Numbered from the stretch's first letter, positions 18,621 to 27,695 are shown. The stretch: DNA of 58,609 nucleotides from an uncultured Proteiniphilum sp. (GCA_927407015.1 CAKMJT010000033.1:1-58609); one strand, 5' to 3'. Notes: a model not told the origin generated them from the sequence alone. A program made the numbers and translations.

Positions 18621-20333
18621 TTATTTTCTCTTCTTCGGAATATGCACCGCCTCACCCAGCACATCGGCAAACGCTTCAAAGATAGCTTCCGAGTAGGTAG
18701 GATGTCCATAGATCGTCTTCACCACTTCATCTACCGTGATCTCCATCTCCATAATCAGCGATGCCTGGGTAATGAGCTCAGCAGCAGAAGGGCCGATGAT
18801 ATGTATACCGAGCACTTCGCCATAGCGGTTGTCGGCAATCACTTTTACAAATCCTTCAGCCTCACCCGATGCCAGTGCACGTCCGTTGGCCGAAAAATTG
18901 AATCGCCCGATGCGAATATCGTCGCCGTACTTCTCACGGGCCTGTGTTTCCGTCAACCCCACCATCGCCACCTCCGGCAGCGTGTATACCACGGATGGCG
19001 CCGAGAGCAGCTTGATGGAACGATGGTTGCCTTTCACCGCGTTTTCGGCAGCCACTTCTCCCATGCGGAAAGCCACATGGGCAAGCATCTTGATGCCGTT
19101 CACATCGCCGGGGGCATATATACCCTTCACGCTGGTCTCCATGTAGTTGTCTACCTTGATCCTACCCCTTTCCGTCTCGAGTTTCACCTCGCCCACGGCA
19201 GCCAGATCGGGCACACGTCCAATGGCCAGGAGCGCTTTATCGGCAATGACCGACTCTTTTCCATCGATCCTGATTTCCAGCTTATCGCCCTTATCCACCA
19301 CTTCGGTGATGCGGGCACCGGTAATAATTTCTATACCTTTCTTCTTGACGATGCGCATCAGCTCAGCAATGACATCGTTGTCGAACATGGGAACTATCTG
19401 ATCCATCATCTCCACGATGATCACCCTGGAACCAAGTCCGGCAAATGAGAGACCCATTTCGGCACCGATTACGCCGCCCCCCAGAACTGCCAATGTTTCC
19501 GGCACTTCCCGGATGTCCAGAAGGTCGTCACTGGTAAGCACCTTGTCGTTATCAATACCCGGGATATTCAGCATAAATACTTTTGACCCGCCGGCAAGGA
19601 TAATCTTGTCCGCTTTGATAATCTGGGAGTCGTTGATCACCACATCCTTGTTCCTGTTAATCTTGCCTACCCCTTTGTAGATGTCTACCCCGTTGCTTTT
19701 GAGCAGGGCCTCCACGCCGCTGGTCAGTTTTTTCACCACCCCGTTTTTGAATTGCACCACCTTCTCCATATCGATTTTTATCTGTGGATTGTCGATGATG
19801 ATTCCCCGCGATGCAGCATTGCGGATATGTTCGATGATCTCCACGTTCTTCAGGTATGCCTTCGACGGGATACATCCCACATTGAGGCAGGTACCGCCAA
19901 AGGTGCCTTTTTCCACAATGGCCACCCTGGCACCCAGCTGTGCTGCCTTGATGGCTGCCACGTAGCCCGCGGGTCCTCCGCCAATGACCGCTACCTGGTA
20001 GTTATCCTCCATGCGGATCATCCGTTTATGCTCTTCGGTCTCTGTTTCGCCGGTATCTTCGATTACCTCGGGCATGAGGGTTTCCACGGTTTCATTTTCA
20101 TTCCCGATGTACCCTATCACCTCAGTCACGGGAATGGTCTCCCCGTCGTGGTGTACAATCTTCAGCAGGATCCCCGACGCTTCCGCTTCTATCTCCATAC
20201 TGGTCTTGTCGGTCATGATCTCGAGGATAATCTCCCCTTCGGTCACGGTGTCACCCTCATTTTTCAACCATTTCACAATTTGCCCCTCGGTCATGTCAAT
20301 ACCTGCTTTGGGCATGATTATTTCAAAAGCCAT
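18621..20333 (-). CDS. Dihydrolipoamide dehydrogenase (E3) with N-terminal lipoyl domain
   Basis: 570 residues, about 100 more than a plain E3. Residues 1-80 form a lipoyl domain with the modification lysine in MTDKTSMEIEA (Lys43). After a Glu/Thr-rich linker comes the flavoprotein: FAD loop VAVIGGGPAGYVAA, redox disulfide GGTCLNVGCIPSK, NAD loop VLGGGVIGAEMGLSFAG, and the C-terminal base HPTYSEAIFEA. It reoxidises the lipoyl arm with NAD. As the E2 of this operon has no lipoyl domain, this one must be the swinging arm unless another protein supplies it. Last gene of the four-gene operon. Confidence 0.95.
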   Translation of the reverse strand: MAFEIIMPKAGIDMTEGQIVKWLKNEGDTVTEGEIILEIMTDKTSMEIEAEASGILLKIVHHDGETIPVTEVIGYIGNENETVETLMPEVIEDTGETETEEHKRMIRMEDNYQVAVIGGGPAGYVAAIKAAQLGARVAIVEKGTFGGTCLNVGCIPSKAYLKNVEIIEHIRNAASRGIIIDNPQIKIDMEKVVQFKNGVVKKLTSGVEALLKSNGVDIYKGVGKINRNKDVVINDSQIIKADKIILAGGSKVFMLNIPGIDNDKVLTSDDLLDIREVPETLAVLGGGVIGAEMGLSFAGLGSRVIIVEMMDQIVPMFDNDVIAELMRIVKKKGIEIITGARITEVVDKGDKLEIRIDGKESVIADKALLAIGRVPDLAAVGEVKLETERGRIKVDNYMETSVKGIYAPGDVNGIKMLAHVAFRMGEVAAENAVKGNHRSIKLLSAPSVVYTLPEVAMVGLTETQAREKYGDDIRIGRFNFSANGRALASGEAEGFVKVIADNRYGEVLGIHIIGPSAAELITQASLIMEMEITVDEVVKTIYGHPTYSEAIFEAFADVLGEAVHIPKKRK

Positions 20334-20346
20334 ATTTTTTAGTTTT

Positions 20347-20428
20347 CAGTTTATCAGTATTCAGCAGTCAGCATTCAGTTGTCAGCAGTCAGCATTCAGT
20401 ATTCAGTATTCAGTTGTCAGTTTATCAG
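20347..20428. repeat. Heptameric NNNTCAG tandem array between the E2 and E3 genes
   Basis: TCAG recurs every 7 bp about nine times (units such as TATTCAG, CAGTCAG, CATTCAG, TTGTCAG), bounded on both sides by CAGTTTATCAG. It fills the 129-bp gap inside the dehydrogenase operon. A related heptad array lies upstream of recO. Confidence 0.8.
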
Positions 20429-20462
20429 CACGTAATCTTTTGCACATTGGTATATTGGCATA

Positions 20463-21578
20463 TTAAATAAAAAGTGTCAGCGGATCTTCCATCGCAGCCT
20501 TCAGGTCGGTCATAAACCTGGCACCCGTGAGCCCGTCAATCGCCCTGTGGTCACTGGTCAGGCTCATCTTCATGATGGGACGGACAACTATTTCTCCATT
20601 GCGAGGTACCACCTTTTGTTGGGTAGAAGAAACACTCAGAATAGCCGAGTTGGGCTGATTGATGATCGCGGTGAACTCATCCACCCCGTACATGCCGAGG
20701 TTGCTGATGGTAAAGGTACTGCCCGCTTGTTCATCGGGCAGCAGCTTCTTGGAAAAGGTGCGTTCGGTGAGATCTTTCAGGGCCACCACAAACTCGCTCA
20801 GCGACATTTTATCGGCGCCCTTCACGACCGGCACGAGCAATCCTTCATCGAGGCCCACCGCCATGCCCAGGTTCACATAATTGTGGAAAGTAAGTTCCGT
20901 GCCATCCTTATTGAGGCTGGCGTTGATATACTTGTGCTTCATCAGCGTCTTTACCACCGCCATCGCGATCAGGTCGGTTACTGTAAGCTTCTTGCCGGTT
21001 TTCTCTTTAATCGGCTCCATCAGCCGCTTGCGCAGTGCCAGTAATTCCGTCATATCCACCTCCCAGGTCTGAATGAAAGTGGGTGCGCCAAAGTAGCTTT
21101 CAGCCATTCGCCTGGCAATGATCGTGCGCATCTGGGTCATCGGCACCGTTTCGGTCTCATCCGCCGGTGCGGGCTGTGATGTCTGCGACACCAATTTTGC
21201 GCGATCGGATGCGGGTTTGGCTTGAGTTGCCGCCGGTTTACTTCCTGCCGCGGAAGCAGGTGAGGCATGATCTCCAAAATCGTTCAGCGTGAAGCGGGCT
21301 TTCAGTACCGGGTCGGAGATCAGTTGAAGCACATCGTCCTTCATGATCTTGTTCCCGTAACCGCTGCCTGTCACGCCCTTCAGGTCAATGTTGTGCTCAT
21401 CGGCAATACGTTGTGCAAGCGGAGAAATGTGTATCTTCTCTTCGTAGTTGAAGCCGGCAATATCATCCTTGTGGATACGTCCCTTATAACCGGTGCCGGT
21501 TACGTTCAACAGATCCACGCCCAGGCGTCTGGCCAGACTCCTTGCAGCCGGCGTTGCCCTCAATTTCCTGTTTTCCAT
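20463..21578 (-). CDS. 2-oxoacid dehydrogenase E2 acyltransferase with two subunit-binding domains and no lipoyl domain
   Basis: 371 residues. Two peripheral-subunit-binding domains follow each other at residues about 5-41 (ATPAARSLARRLGVDL...GRIHKDDI) and 50-88 (ISPLAQRIADEHNIDL...KIMKDDVLQL). An Ala/Pro linker follows, then the catalytic domain (RRMAESYFGAPTFIQTWEVD to the end) with the active-site motif DHRAIDG. No lipoyl domain or MTDK-type motif is present. The E2 core transfers the acyl group to CoA; tandem binding domains could hold both E1 and the lipoylated E3. It begins 10 bp after the E1 beta gene. Confidence 0.93.
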   Translation of the reverse strand: MENRKLRATPAARSLARRLGVDLLNVTGTGYKGRIHKDDIAGFNYEEKIHISPLAQRIADEHNIDLKGVTGSGYGNKIMKDDVLQLISDPVLKARFTLNDFGDHASPASAAGSKPAATQAKPASDRAKLVSQTSQPAPADETETVPMTQMRTIIARRMAESYFGAPTFIQTWEVDMTELLALRKRLMEPIKEKTGKKLTVTDLIAMAVVKTLMKHKYINASLNKDGTELTFHNYVNLGMAVGLDEGLLVPVVKGADKMSLSEFVVALKDLTERTFSKKLLPDEQAGSTFTISNLGMYGVDEFTAIINQPNSAILSVSSTQQKVVPRNGEIVVRPIMKMSLTSDHRAIDGLTGARFMTDLKAAMEDPLTLFI

Positions 21579-21588
21579 TCACTTTTTT

Positions 21589-22590
21589 TTATCGATTATT
21601 GACCAATTTGAGGATATACTTTTTGATGCGATCCACGCTCGGGATCATGGCCGACTCCAATGTCTGACTGTAGGGAATAGGTACATCTTCACCGGCCAGG
21701 CGCAGGATACGCCCATCCAGGTAGTCGAAAGCATCACTCTCGGCAATGGTTGCTGCCACCTCACCAATGAATCCGCTCGTCTTGTGTGCGTCATTCACCA
21801 ACAGCACCTTGCCGGTCTTCTTCACCGACTCGATCACGGTATCCTTATCGAGCGGGGAGAGGGTACGCAGGTCGACCACCTCCACCTCCACGCCTTCGGC
21901 CTCCTTCACCTCTTCGGCTGCTTTCATCACCCGCTCCAGCATACGGCCATAGGTGACCACCGTCACATCTTTTCCCTCTTTCTTGATATCGGCTTTGCCG
22001 ATGGGCAGCACAAAATCAGGGTCGAGGGGCACCTCCCCCTTCATATTATATTGTGCCTTGTATTCCAGGAAGATCACCGGGTTATTATCCCTGATGGCTG
22101 CTTTCAACAACCCCTTCACATCTGCAGGGGTACCCGGTGCAATCACCTTGAGGCCGGGAATATGGGTAAACCAGGCTTCCAGCGACTGGGAGTGCTGCGC
22201 CGCCGATCCGACACCGCCGCCGGTAGCACAACGAAAGACGACCGGTATCTGCCCTTTGCCACCGTACATATATCTGGTTTTGGCAGCCTGGTTCACGATG
22301 TTGTCCATCATGTATACGATAAAGTCCATAAACGTGACATCCACAATGGGACGCATCCCGGTCATGGCGGCGCCGATGGCGGCGCCGGAGATGGCATTCT
22401 CGGAGATGGGGGTATCGCGCACACGTTCCTTGCCGAACTCAGCCAGCATTCCTACCGATGTGCCGAAATCTCCGCCGAAGATACCCACATCTTCACCCAT
22501 GAGGAATACGTTTTCATCGCGGCGCATCTCCTCCGACATGGCCAGGATGATGGCATCGCGCACGGACATAATTTTTGTTTCTTGTTTCAT
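21589..22590 (-). CDS. Dehydrogenase E1 component, beta subunit (AcoB/PdhB-like)
   Basis: 333 residues, full length. The transketolase pyrimidine-binding fold is shown by FLMGEDVGIFGGDFGTSVGM and RVRDTPISENAISGAAIGAA, with VVFRCATGGGVGSAAQHSQ and the C-terminal VLLVNDAHKTSGFIGEVAA. With the alpha subunit it decarboxylates the keto substrate (or cleaves acetoin) using TPP and acylates the lipoyl arm. Substrate choice among pyruvate, branched-chain keto acids and acetoin is not settled by sequence. Confidence 0.93.
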   Translation of the reverse strand: MKQETKIMSVRDAIILAMSEEMRRDENVFLMGEDVGIFGGDFGTSVGMLAEFGKERVRDTPISENAISGAAIGAAMTGMRPIVDVTFMDFIVYMMDNIVNQAAKTRYMYGGKGQIPVVFRCATGGGVGSAAQHSQSLEAWFTHIPGLKVIAPGTPADVKGLLKAAIRDNNPVIFLEYKAQYNMKGEVPLDPDFVLPIGKADIKKEGKDVTVVTYGRMLERVMKAAEEVKEAEGVEVEVVDLRTLSPLDKDTVIESVKKTGKVLLVNDAHKTSGFIGEVAATIAESDAFDYLDGRILRLAGEDVPIPYSQTLESAMIPSVDRIKKYILKLVNNR

Positions 22591-22686
22591 CTATCTGTCT
22601 ATCTATCTGTTTTCTGTGCTGTTATTCTTTTTTATCGGGACTCCATACGGCCCCTTGAATGTGTATTATGCTGACGGAAGGCCCAA

Positions 22687-23679
22687 TCAGGGAGCAAATA
22701 TATCTTCGAAGGCCGACTCCAGCGTGGGTTCAGGACTGCTCAGGGCAAATTTCACCGATTCTTCCACCGCTTCCAGGGAAGCCGCGTTCAGATCATCAAT
22801 CTCTTTCTCTGTGGCTATTTTATTCTCCAGCAGGTAGTCTCTGAAACGTGCAATAGGGTCTTTCTTCTTCCACTCATCCACTTCTTCCTTGGTGCGGTAC
22901 TTGCCCGGATCGGAGGTGGAATGCCCCAGCCAGCGATAGGTGATTGCCTCTACCAGTACAGGACCGTTGCCGTCACGTACATACTGTACAATCTCTTCGA
23001 AGGTGTTGTAGACAGCCAACAGATCGTTGCCGTCTTCAATAAAATATCCGGGTACGCCGTAGGCAGAAGCACGCTGATAGTTGTAATCAATATTGATCAC
23101 CTCCTTGATGGGGGTGCTGATCCCATACATATTGTTGATGGAATAAAAGATAACCGGCAGCTTCCAGATAGATGCCATATTCAGGGTCTCATGGAATGTC
23201 CCCTCATTGACGGCACCATCACCGAAGAAACAAACCACAATCTTCCCTGTTTGCTTCATTTTCTGGGTGAGGGCAGCACCGATGGCCATGCCCATGCCTC
23301 CTCCCACGATGCCGTTGGCACCCAGGTTGCCGTTGTCGAGGTCGGCTATGTGCATCGATCCGCCTTTTCCTTTACAGGTGCCTGTTGCCTTGCCCATGAT
23401 CTCGGCCATCATGCCGTTGAGATCAATCTCCAGGGCAATGCTCTGCCCGTGTCCGCGATGATTGGAGGTGATCAGGTCAAAACCCCTCTCTATTGCGGCA
23501 ATAGCTCCCACGCTGACAGCTTCCTCACCAATGGAGAAGTGCGTCATGCCCGGAATCATCCCTTTTTTAACCAGTTTGTTTACCTTGCTGTCGAAATTCC
23601 GGATGTCAAGCATCAGCCGATGCATGTGTAACATCTTCTCCTTCGATAATTGACTCTTTTTTGATTTTGTTTTCGCCAT
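22687..23679 (-). CDS. Dehydrogenase E1 component, alpha subunit (AcoA/PdhA-like)
   Basis: 330 residues. The TPP-binding motif GDGAVNEGTFHETLNMASIW is clear, preceded by THFSIGEEAVSVGAIAA and NHRGHGQSIALEID. The run GKGGSMHIADLDNGNLGANG is closest in style to acetoin dehydrogenase AcoA, though clostridial pyruvate dehydrogenases look similar. It is the first gene of a minus-strand alpha-beta-E2-E3 operon, the same order as acoABCL. The TPP it needs could come from the thiamine uptake and kinase genes on either side of this region. Confidence 0.93.
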   Translation of the reverse strand: MAKTKSKKSQLSKEKMLHMHRLMLDIRNFDSKVNKLVKKGMIPGMTHFSIGEEAVSVGAIAAIERGFDLITSNHRGHGQSIALEIDLNGMMAEIMGKATGTCKGKGGSMHIADLDNGNLGANGIVGGGMGMAIGAALTQKMKQTGKIVVCFFGDGAVNEGTFHETLNMASIWKLPVIFYSINNMYGISTPIKEVINIDYNYQRASAYGVPGYFIEDGNDLLAVYNTFEEIVQYVRDGNGPVLVEAITYRWLGHSTSDPGKYRTKEEVDEWKKKDPIARFRDYLLENKIATEKEIDDLNAASLEAVEESVKFALSSPEPTLESAFEDIFAP

Positions 23680-23920
23680 AGCAGCTCCCTTTATATATAT
23701 TTTTATTGCAGTTCTCTACATAAATAGAATGATTCTACATAAAAACAGTTTTTCAAACTTATTGTTTGTAGCGGTCTGATTTTTATATTTTATTAAATAT
23801 TAAAACAAAATATCCCCCTTCCTCCATCGTCCGGCAAAATGAAGCCAACAGAGGAAAAGTCATGCGGTACAAAAGTAAAACATATTTGCGATATTTTTAT
23901 CGTAAATTGAAATTTATCTA

Positions 23921-23928
23921 TATCTTTG
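23921..23928 (+). promoter_or_regulatory. Candidate -7 box of the Rrf2 regulator gene
   Basis: TATCTTTG, exact TAnnTTTG match, 20 bp before the ATG. A small dyad CGAT-N5-ATCG (about 23889-23902) sits just upstream and could be an operator. Confidence 0.45.
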
Positions 23929-23947
23929 GTGCAGCAAAAATAATAAT

Positions 23948-24382
23948 ATGTTTTCAAAAGCATGCGAATACGGCATCAGGGCCGTGTTGTATATTGCATC
24001 TCAATCACTTCGGGAACGAAGGGTGAAGATAGGCGATATTGTGCAGAATACCGGTTCACCGGAAGCATTTACCGGCAAGATACTGGGCTTGTTGTCCAGA
24101 AACAACCTGGTGGATTCCTACACCGGTCCCAACGGAGGATTCGAAATACGGCAGGATAAGTTGCAGTCCATCACCATTGCAGAAATTGTGAGAGCCATCG
24201 ACGGAGATCTGTTCTTTGAAGGGTGTGCGCTGGGTCTGGCACAGTGCGATGCAAACAACCCCTGTCCCATGCATCACTCCGTGGTGAAAATCAGGGAGAA
24301 TATGTTTCACGTGCTGCAACATACCACCGTGCATGACCTTGTCATCGGTAAGAAAAATGAGGAGCTGATTTTAAGGCGTTAG
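23948..24382 (+). CDS. Rrf2-family regulator, probable Fe-S/NO sensor
   Basis: 144 residues. The Rrf2 winged-helix opens with FSKACEYGIRAVLYIASQS, and the recognition region reads SPEAFTGKILGLLSRNNLV with the wing GPNGGFEI. Three cysteines cluster at residues 93, 100 and 106 (EGCALGLAQCDANNPC), spaced Cx6Cx5C, close to the Cx5Cx5C of IscR and NsrR that ligates an iron-sulfur cluster. The genes downstream reduce NO and repair Fe-S centres, so an NsrR-like role is the natural inference. Divergent from the dehydrogenase operon. Confidence 0.88.
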   Translation: MFSKACEYGIRAVLYIASQSLRERRVKIGDIVQNTGSPEAFTGKILGLLSRNNLVDSYTGPNGGFEIRQDKLQSITIAEIVRAIDGDLFFEGCALGLAQCDANNPCPMHHSVVKIRENMFHVLQHTTVHDLVIGKKNEELILRR

Positions 24383-24403
24383 GATAAACTTCATCAACAC
24401 AGT

Positions 24404-24650
24404 ATGAACGAAAAAAAAGAGCGTAATTACCGGCTGGCGTTACCATTCACCTATCTCTGGATTGGTTTTGTATGTGCTTCCTTCCCTGGATGCACGCATT
24501 GACCTGTACCACAAAGGGCTGGAAGTATCCGGATCACCCCTTCACTTCATATATATCGGTGCAGAGGTGCTGAAGGTGTCCTCCCTGATCCTGCTGGGCA
24601 TTCACTTGATCAAACTGACCGAGTTCCGAACTATTACCTATAAAAATTAA
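24404..24650 (+). pseudogene. Internally deleted, frameshifted small membrane protein gene
   Basis: An ATG at 24404 reads MNEKKERNYRLALPF then TYLWIGFVCAS and stops at 24502. In another frame the sequence continues as VLPSLDARIDLYHKG...EVLKVSSLILLGIHLI to 24650. From memory, Bacteroidetes have a membrane protein of about 140 residues with the first segment at its start and the second at its end; the middle two helices are missing here. That looks like a deletion leaving start and end out of frame. It sits between the NO-sensor and NO-reductase genes. The family identification is from recall, not from a search. Confidence 0.55.
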
Positions 24651-24656
24651 ATCATC

Positions 24657-26885
24657 ATGACACAGAAAAAATTATGGATTGCACTGATTTCTGTCATTGT
24701 CTTGTCGTTTAGCGTATTGCTTTACTATGGTAATCAGATTTATCAGAAGGCGCCACCGGTACCGCAACAGGTAACTGATGAAACGGGAAAGGTACTCTTC
24801 AGCGGTAATGACATCAAGGATGGACAGAACATCTGGCAGAGTATCGGCGGACAGGAGGTGGGTACCGTCTGGGGCCATGGCGCCTACATCGCACCCGACT
24901 GGACAGCCGATTACCTGCATCGTGAAGCGCAGTACCTGCTGAATAAATGGTCGCAGGAAGAGGCGGGGATACCGTTCGATCAGTTATCCGATCAGGAAAA
25001 GGCGGCGATGAAGAGCAGGCTGCAGCAGTATCTCCGGACGAACACCTACCATGAGACGACCGGGACGCTGGTAATAGGCAGCGAACGGTACGAAGCATTT
25101 GAACATATCAGGAGTCATTACCGGGGTCTTTTCATGGATGACCCGGCGCTGGACAAGCTGCGCGCGGACTATGCCATTGCCAGGAACAGCATCAAGACGG
25201 AGGAGCGGCTCGACAAGATGGCGCAGTTCTTCTTCTGGGCATCGTGGGCCTGCGTCACCAACAGGCCGGGTGAGGAGATCACCTACACCCATAACTGGCC
25301 GCCCGATGAACAGATAGGCAACGTGCCTACCAGCGACCTGATCCTGTGGACCGGCTTCAGCATCATCATGCTGCTCATCGGCATCGGCATCCTGATCTTC
25401 GTGCAGGCACGCACCCAGCAGGAGGAGGCCCTGAAGCCGGTGGAAGACCCGCTGATGCGCCAGACCATCACCCCATCGATGTGGGCGGTGAAGAAATATT
25501 TCTGGGTCGTCAACCTGCTGATCCTGGTACAGGTACTGTTGGGTGTGATCACGGCACACTACGGTGTGGAAGGTGACGGCTTCTACGGGATCGACATCGC
25601 GCGGTTCATCCCCTACTCCATCACGCGTACCTGGCATGTGCAGCTGGCCATCTTCTGGATAGCCACGGCCTGGCTTGCTACGGGACTCTACATCGCCCCC
25701 TCCCTCAACGGGAAAGACCCGAAGTTCCAGAAGCTGGGTGTCAATATCCTGTTCCTGGCATTGCTGATCGTGGTGGGCGGTTCACTCATCGGACAGTGGT
25801 TCGGCGTCATGCAACGCCTGGACCTGGTCAACAACTTCTGGTTCGGCCACCAGGGTTATGAGTATGTCGACCTGGGCCGCTTCTGGCAGATACTCCTGCT
25901 GGTGGGACTTTTCCTCTGGCTGGCACTGATGTTACGCCCCATCATCCCGGTGATCCGTAAAAAGACATCGGAGAAGGGACTGCTCATTCTCTTTCTGATC
26001 TCCTGCGCCGCCATCGCCCTCTTCTACGGTGTCGGCCTGATGTGGGGACGCACCACCAACCTGGCGGTGGCAGAGTACTGGCGCTGGTGGGTGGTACACC
26101 TCTGGGTGGAAGGGTTCTTTGAAGTGTTTGCCACCGTGGTGGCCGCCTTCCTCTTCACCCGCATGGGACTGCTGCGGATCAAATCGGCTACCAACAACGT
26201 GCTGTTCGCCACGGTGATCTTTCTCACCGGTGGTATCCTGGGCACCTTCCACCACCTCTACTTCACAGGCACACCTACCGGCGTGATGGCTCTCGGAGCC
26301 ACCTTCAGCGCCCTCGAGGTGGTGCCGCTGGTGCTGATAGGCTTTGAGGCCTACCACAACTACCGCATGAGCAAAGCCACCGAATGGCTGAAGGACTATA
26401 AATGGCCAATTTACTTCCTGCTGTCTGTCGCTTTCTGGAACTTCCTGGGTGCGGGCATCTTCGGCTTCATTATCAACCCGCCCATCGCCCTCTATTACAT
26501 GCAGGGACTCAACACCACACCGGTACATGGACACGCGGCGCTCTTCGGGGTATACGGCATGCTGGGTATCGGACTGATTCTTTTCGTATTGCGCAGCATG
26601 TACCGCAAACAGGTGTGGAACAACAAACTGATCTCGTTCACCTTCTGGTCGCTGAATGCAGGCCTGTTGCTGATGGTCGTGCTGAGCCTGTTGCCGGTGG
26701 GACTGATGCAGACCGTGGCCAGCGTCAACGAGGGGATGTGGTACGCCCGTTCCGCCGAGTTCATGCAGCAGCCGCTGGTCAGCGCATTCAAATGGCTCCG
26801 CATCATCGGCGACACCATCTTCGGCATAGGATCACTCACCCTCTTCTGGTTTGTGTACCAGCTGACCATCAAGAAAAAAAGATAA
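24657..26885 (+). CDS. norZ: Quinol-dependent nitric oxide reductase (qNor, NorZ type)
   Basis: 742 residues, the fused qNor length. The N-terminal periplasmic domain (GQNIWQSIGGQEVGTVWGHG, lacking heme-c CxxCH) replaces NorC. The NorB-like core has about twelve helices with the heme and Fe-B ligands in RTWHVQLAIFW, VVHLWVEGFFEVFATV, GTFHHLYFTGTP and HGHAALFGVYG. It reduces two NO to N2O with electrons from the quinol pool. In a Bacteroidales anaerobe it is probably detoxification rather than respiration. The ric gene follows at 75 bp and an Rrf2 regulator precedes it. Confidence 0.95.
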   Translation: MTQKKLWIALISVIVLSFSVLLYYGNQIYQKAPPVPQQVTDETGKVLFSGNDIKDGQNIWQSIGGQEVGTVWGHGAYIAPDWTADYLHREAQYLLNKWSQEEAGIPFDQLSDQEKAAMKSRLQQYLRTNTYHETTGTLVIGSERYEAFEHIRSHYRGLFMDDPALDKLRADYAIARNSIKTEERLDKMAQFFFWASWACVTNRPGEEITYTHNWPPDEQIGNVPTSDLILWTGFSIIMLLIGIGILIFVQARTQQEEALKPVEDPLMRQTITPSMWAVKKYFWVVNLLILVQVLLGVITAHYGVEGDGFYGIDIARFIPYSITRTWHVQLAIFWIATAWLATGLYIAPSLNGKDPKFQKLGVNILFLALLIVVGGSLIGQWFGVMQRLDLVNNFWFGHQGYEYVDLGRFWQILLLVGLFLWLALMLRPIIPVIRKKTSEKGLLILFLISCAAIALFYGVGLMWGRTTNLAVAEYWRWWVVHLWVEGFFEVFATVVAAFLFTRMGLLRIKSATNNVLFATVIFLTGGILGTFHHLYFTGTPTGVMALGATFSALEVVPLVLIGFEAYHNYRMSKATEWLKDYKWPIYFLLSVAFWNFLGAGIFGFIINPPIALYYMQGLNTTPVHGHAALFGVYGMLGIGLILFVLRSMYRKQVWNNKLISFTFWSLNAGLLLMVVLSLLPVGLMQTVASVNEGMWYARSAEFMQQPLVSAFKWLRIIGDTIFGIGSLTLFWFVYQLTIKKKR

Positions 26886-26960
26886 TTCACCGGGAGCAGC
26901 TTTCACTCCGGCGGTTGCCGGCAGCAAAAAAAAAAAAGAACTCCCATAATACTTGAGATT

Positions 26961-27686
26961 ATGCATATAGACAATCAAAGTAACATCGGAAAAATCGTAG
27001 CGGAGAACTATAAGGCCGCTGCTGTTTTCAAACAATATGGCATCGATTTTTGCTGTAACGGGAACCGCACCATTGAGAGTGCCTGCCGGAAGAAACAGAT
27101 CGACGAGGAGCAGCTGCTGACAGAGCTGCAGGAGGCTGTGACACAAAAGGGTACGGGAGAGATCGACTTCAAGTCGTTCCCACTGGACCTACTGGCCGAT
27201 TACATCGAGAAGACACACCACCGTTATGTGGATCGGAAGATCAGGGAGATCACCCCTTACCTGAGAAGAATTGTAGAGGTACATGGTGACAACCACCCCG
27301 AGCTGCTGGTGGTGGAGCAGCTCTTTCAACAGTCCGCCGGCGATCTCACCGCGCATATGAAGAAGGAGGAGCTGGTGCTCTTCCCCGCCATCCGCCGGCT
27401 GGTACAGTCACAGCTGTCGGGCAGCACAATGTCTGAGACACCGTTAGGCACCATCGCCGAAGTGATTGCCCGCATGGAGCAGGATCATGAGGCCGAGGGA
27501 GAACGGTTCCGTCATATCAGTGAGCTGACAGACCAGTACAACCCGCCGGCCGATGCATGCAACACCTACAGGGTGACCTTCAGCCTGATCGATGAGTTTG
27601 AGGAGGATCTGCACCGGCATATTCACCTGGAGAACAACATTCTTTTCCCCAAAGCCATCGGGCTGGAAAAGACGTTGGGCAACTAA
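26961..27686 (+). CDS. ric: Iron-sulfur cluster repair di-iron protein Ric (YtfE/ScdA)
   Basis: 241 residues. The N-terminal ScdA domain contains the paired cysteines in FKQYGIDFCCNGNRT. The hemerythrin-like domain supplies the di-iron histidines and glutamates in YIEKTHHRYVDRK, EVHGDNHPELL, LTAHMKKEELVLFPAI, MEQDHEAEGERF and HRHIHLENNILFPKA. Ric repairs Fe-S clusters damaged by NO or oxidants. It completes the NO-defence group and is followed by a strong terminator. Confidence 0.95.
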   Translation: MHIDNQSNIGKIVAENYKAAAVFKQYGIDFCCNGNRTIESACRKKQIDEEQLLTELQEAVTQKGTGEIDFKSFPLDLLADYIEKTHHRYVDRKIREITPYLRRIVEVHGDNHPELLVVEQLFQQSAGDLTAHMKKEELVLFPAIRRLVQSQLSGSTMSETPLGTIAEVIARMEQDHEAEGERFRHISELTDQYNPPADACNTYRVTFSLIDEFEEDLHRHIHLENNILFPKAIGLEKTLGN

Positions 27687-27695
27687 ATCAGGCAA

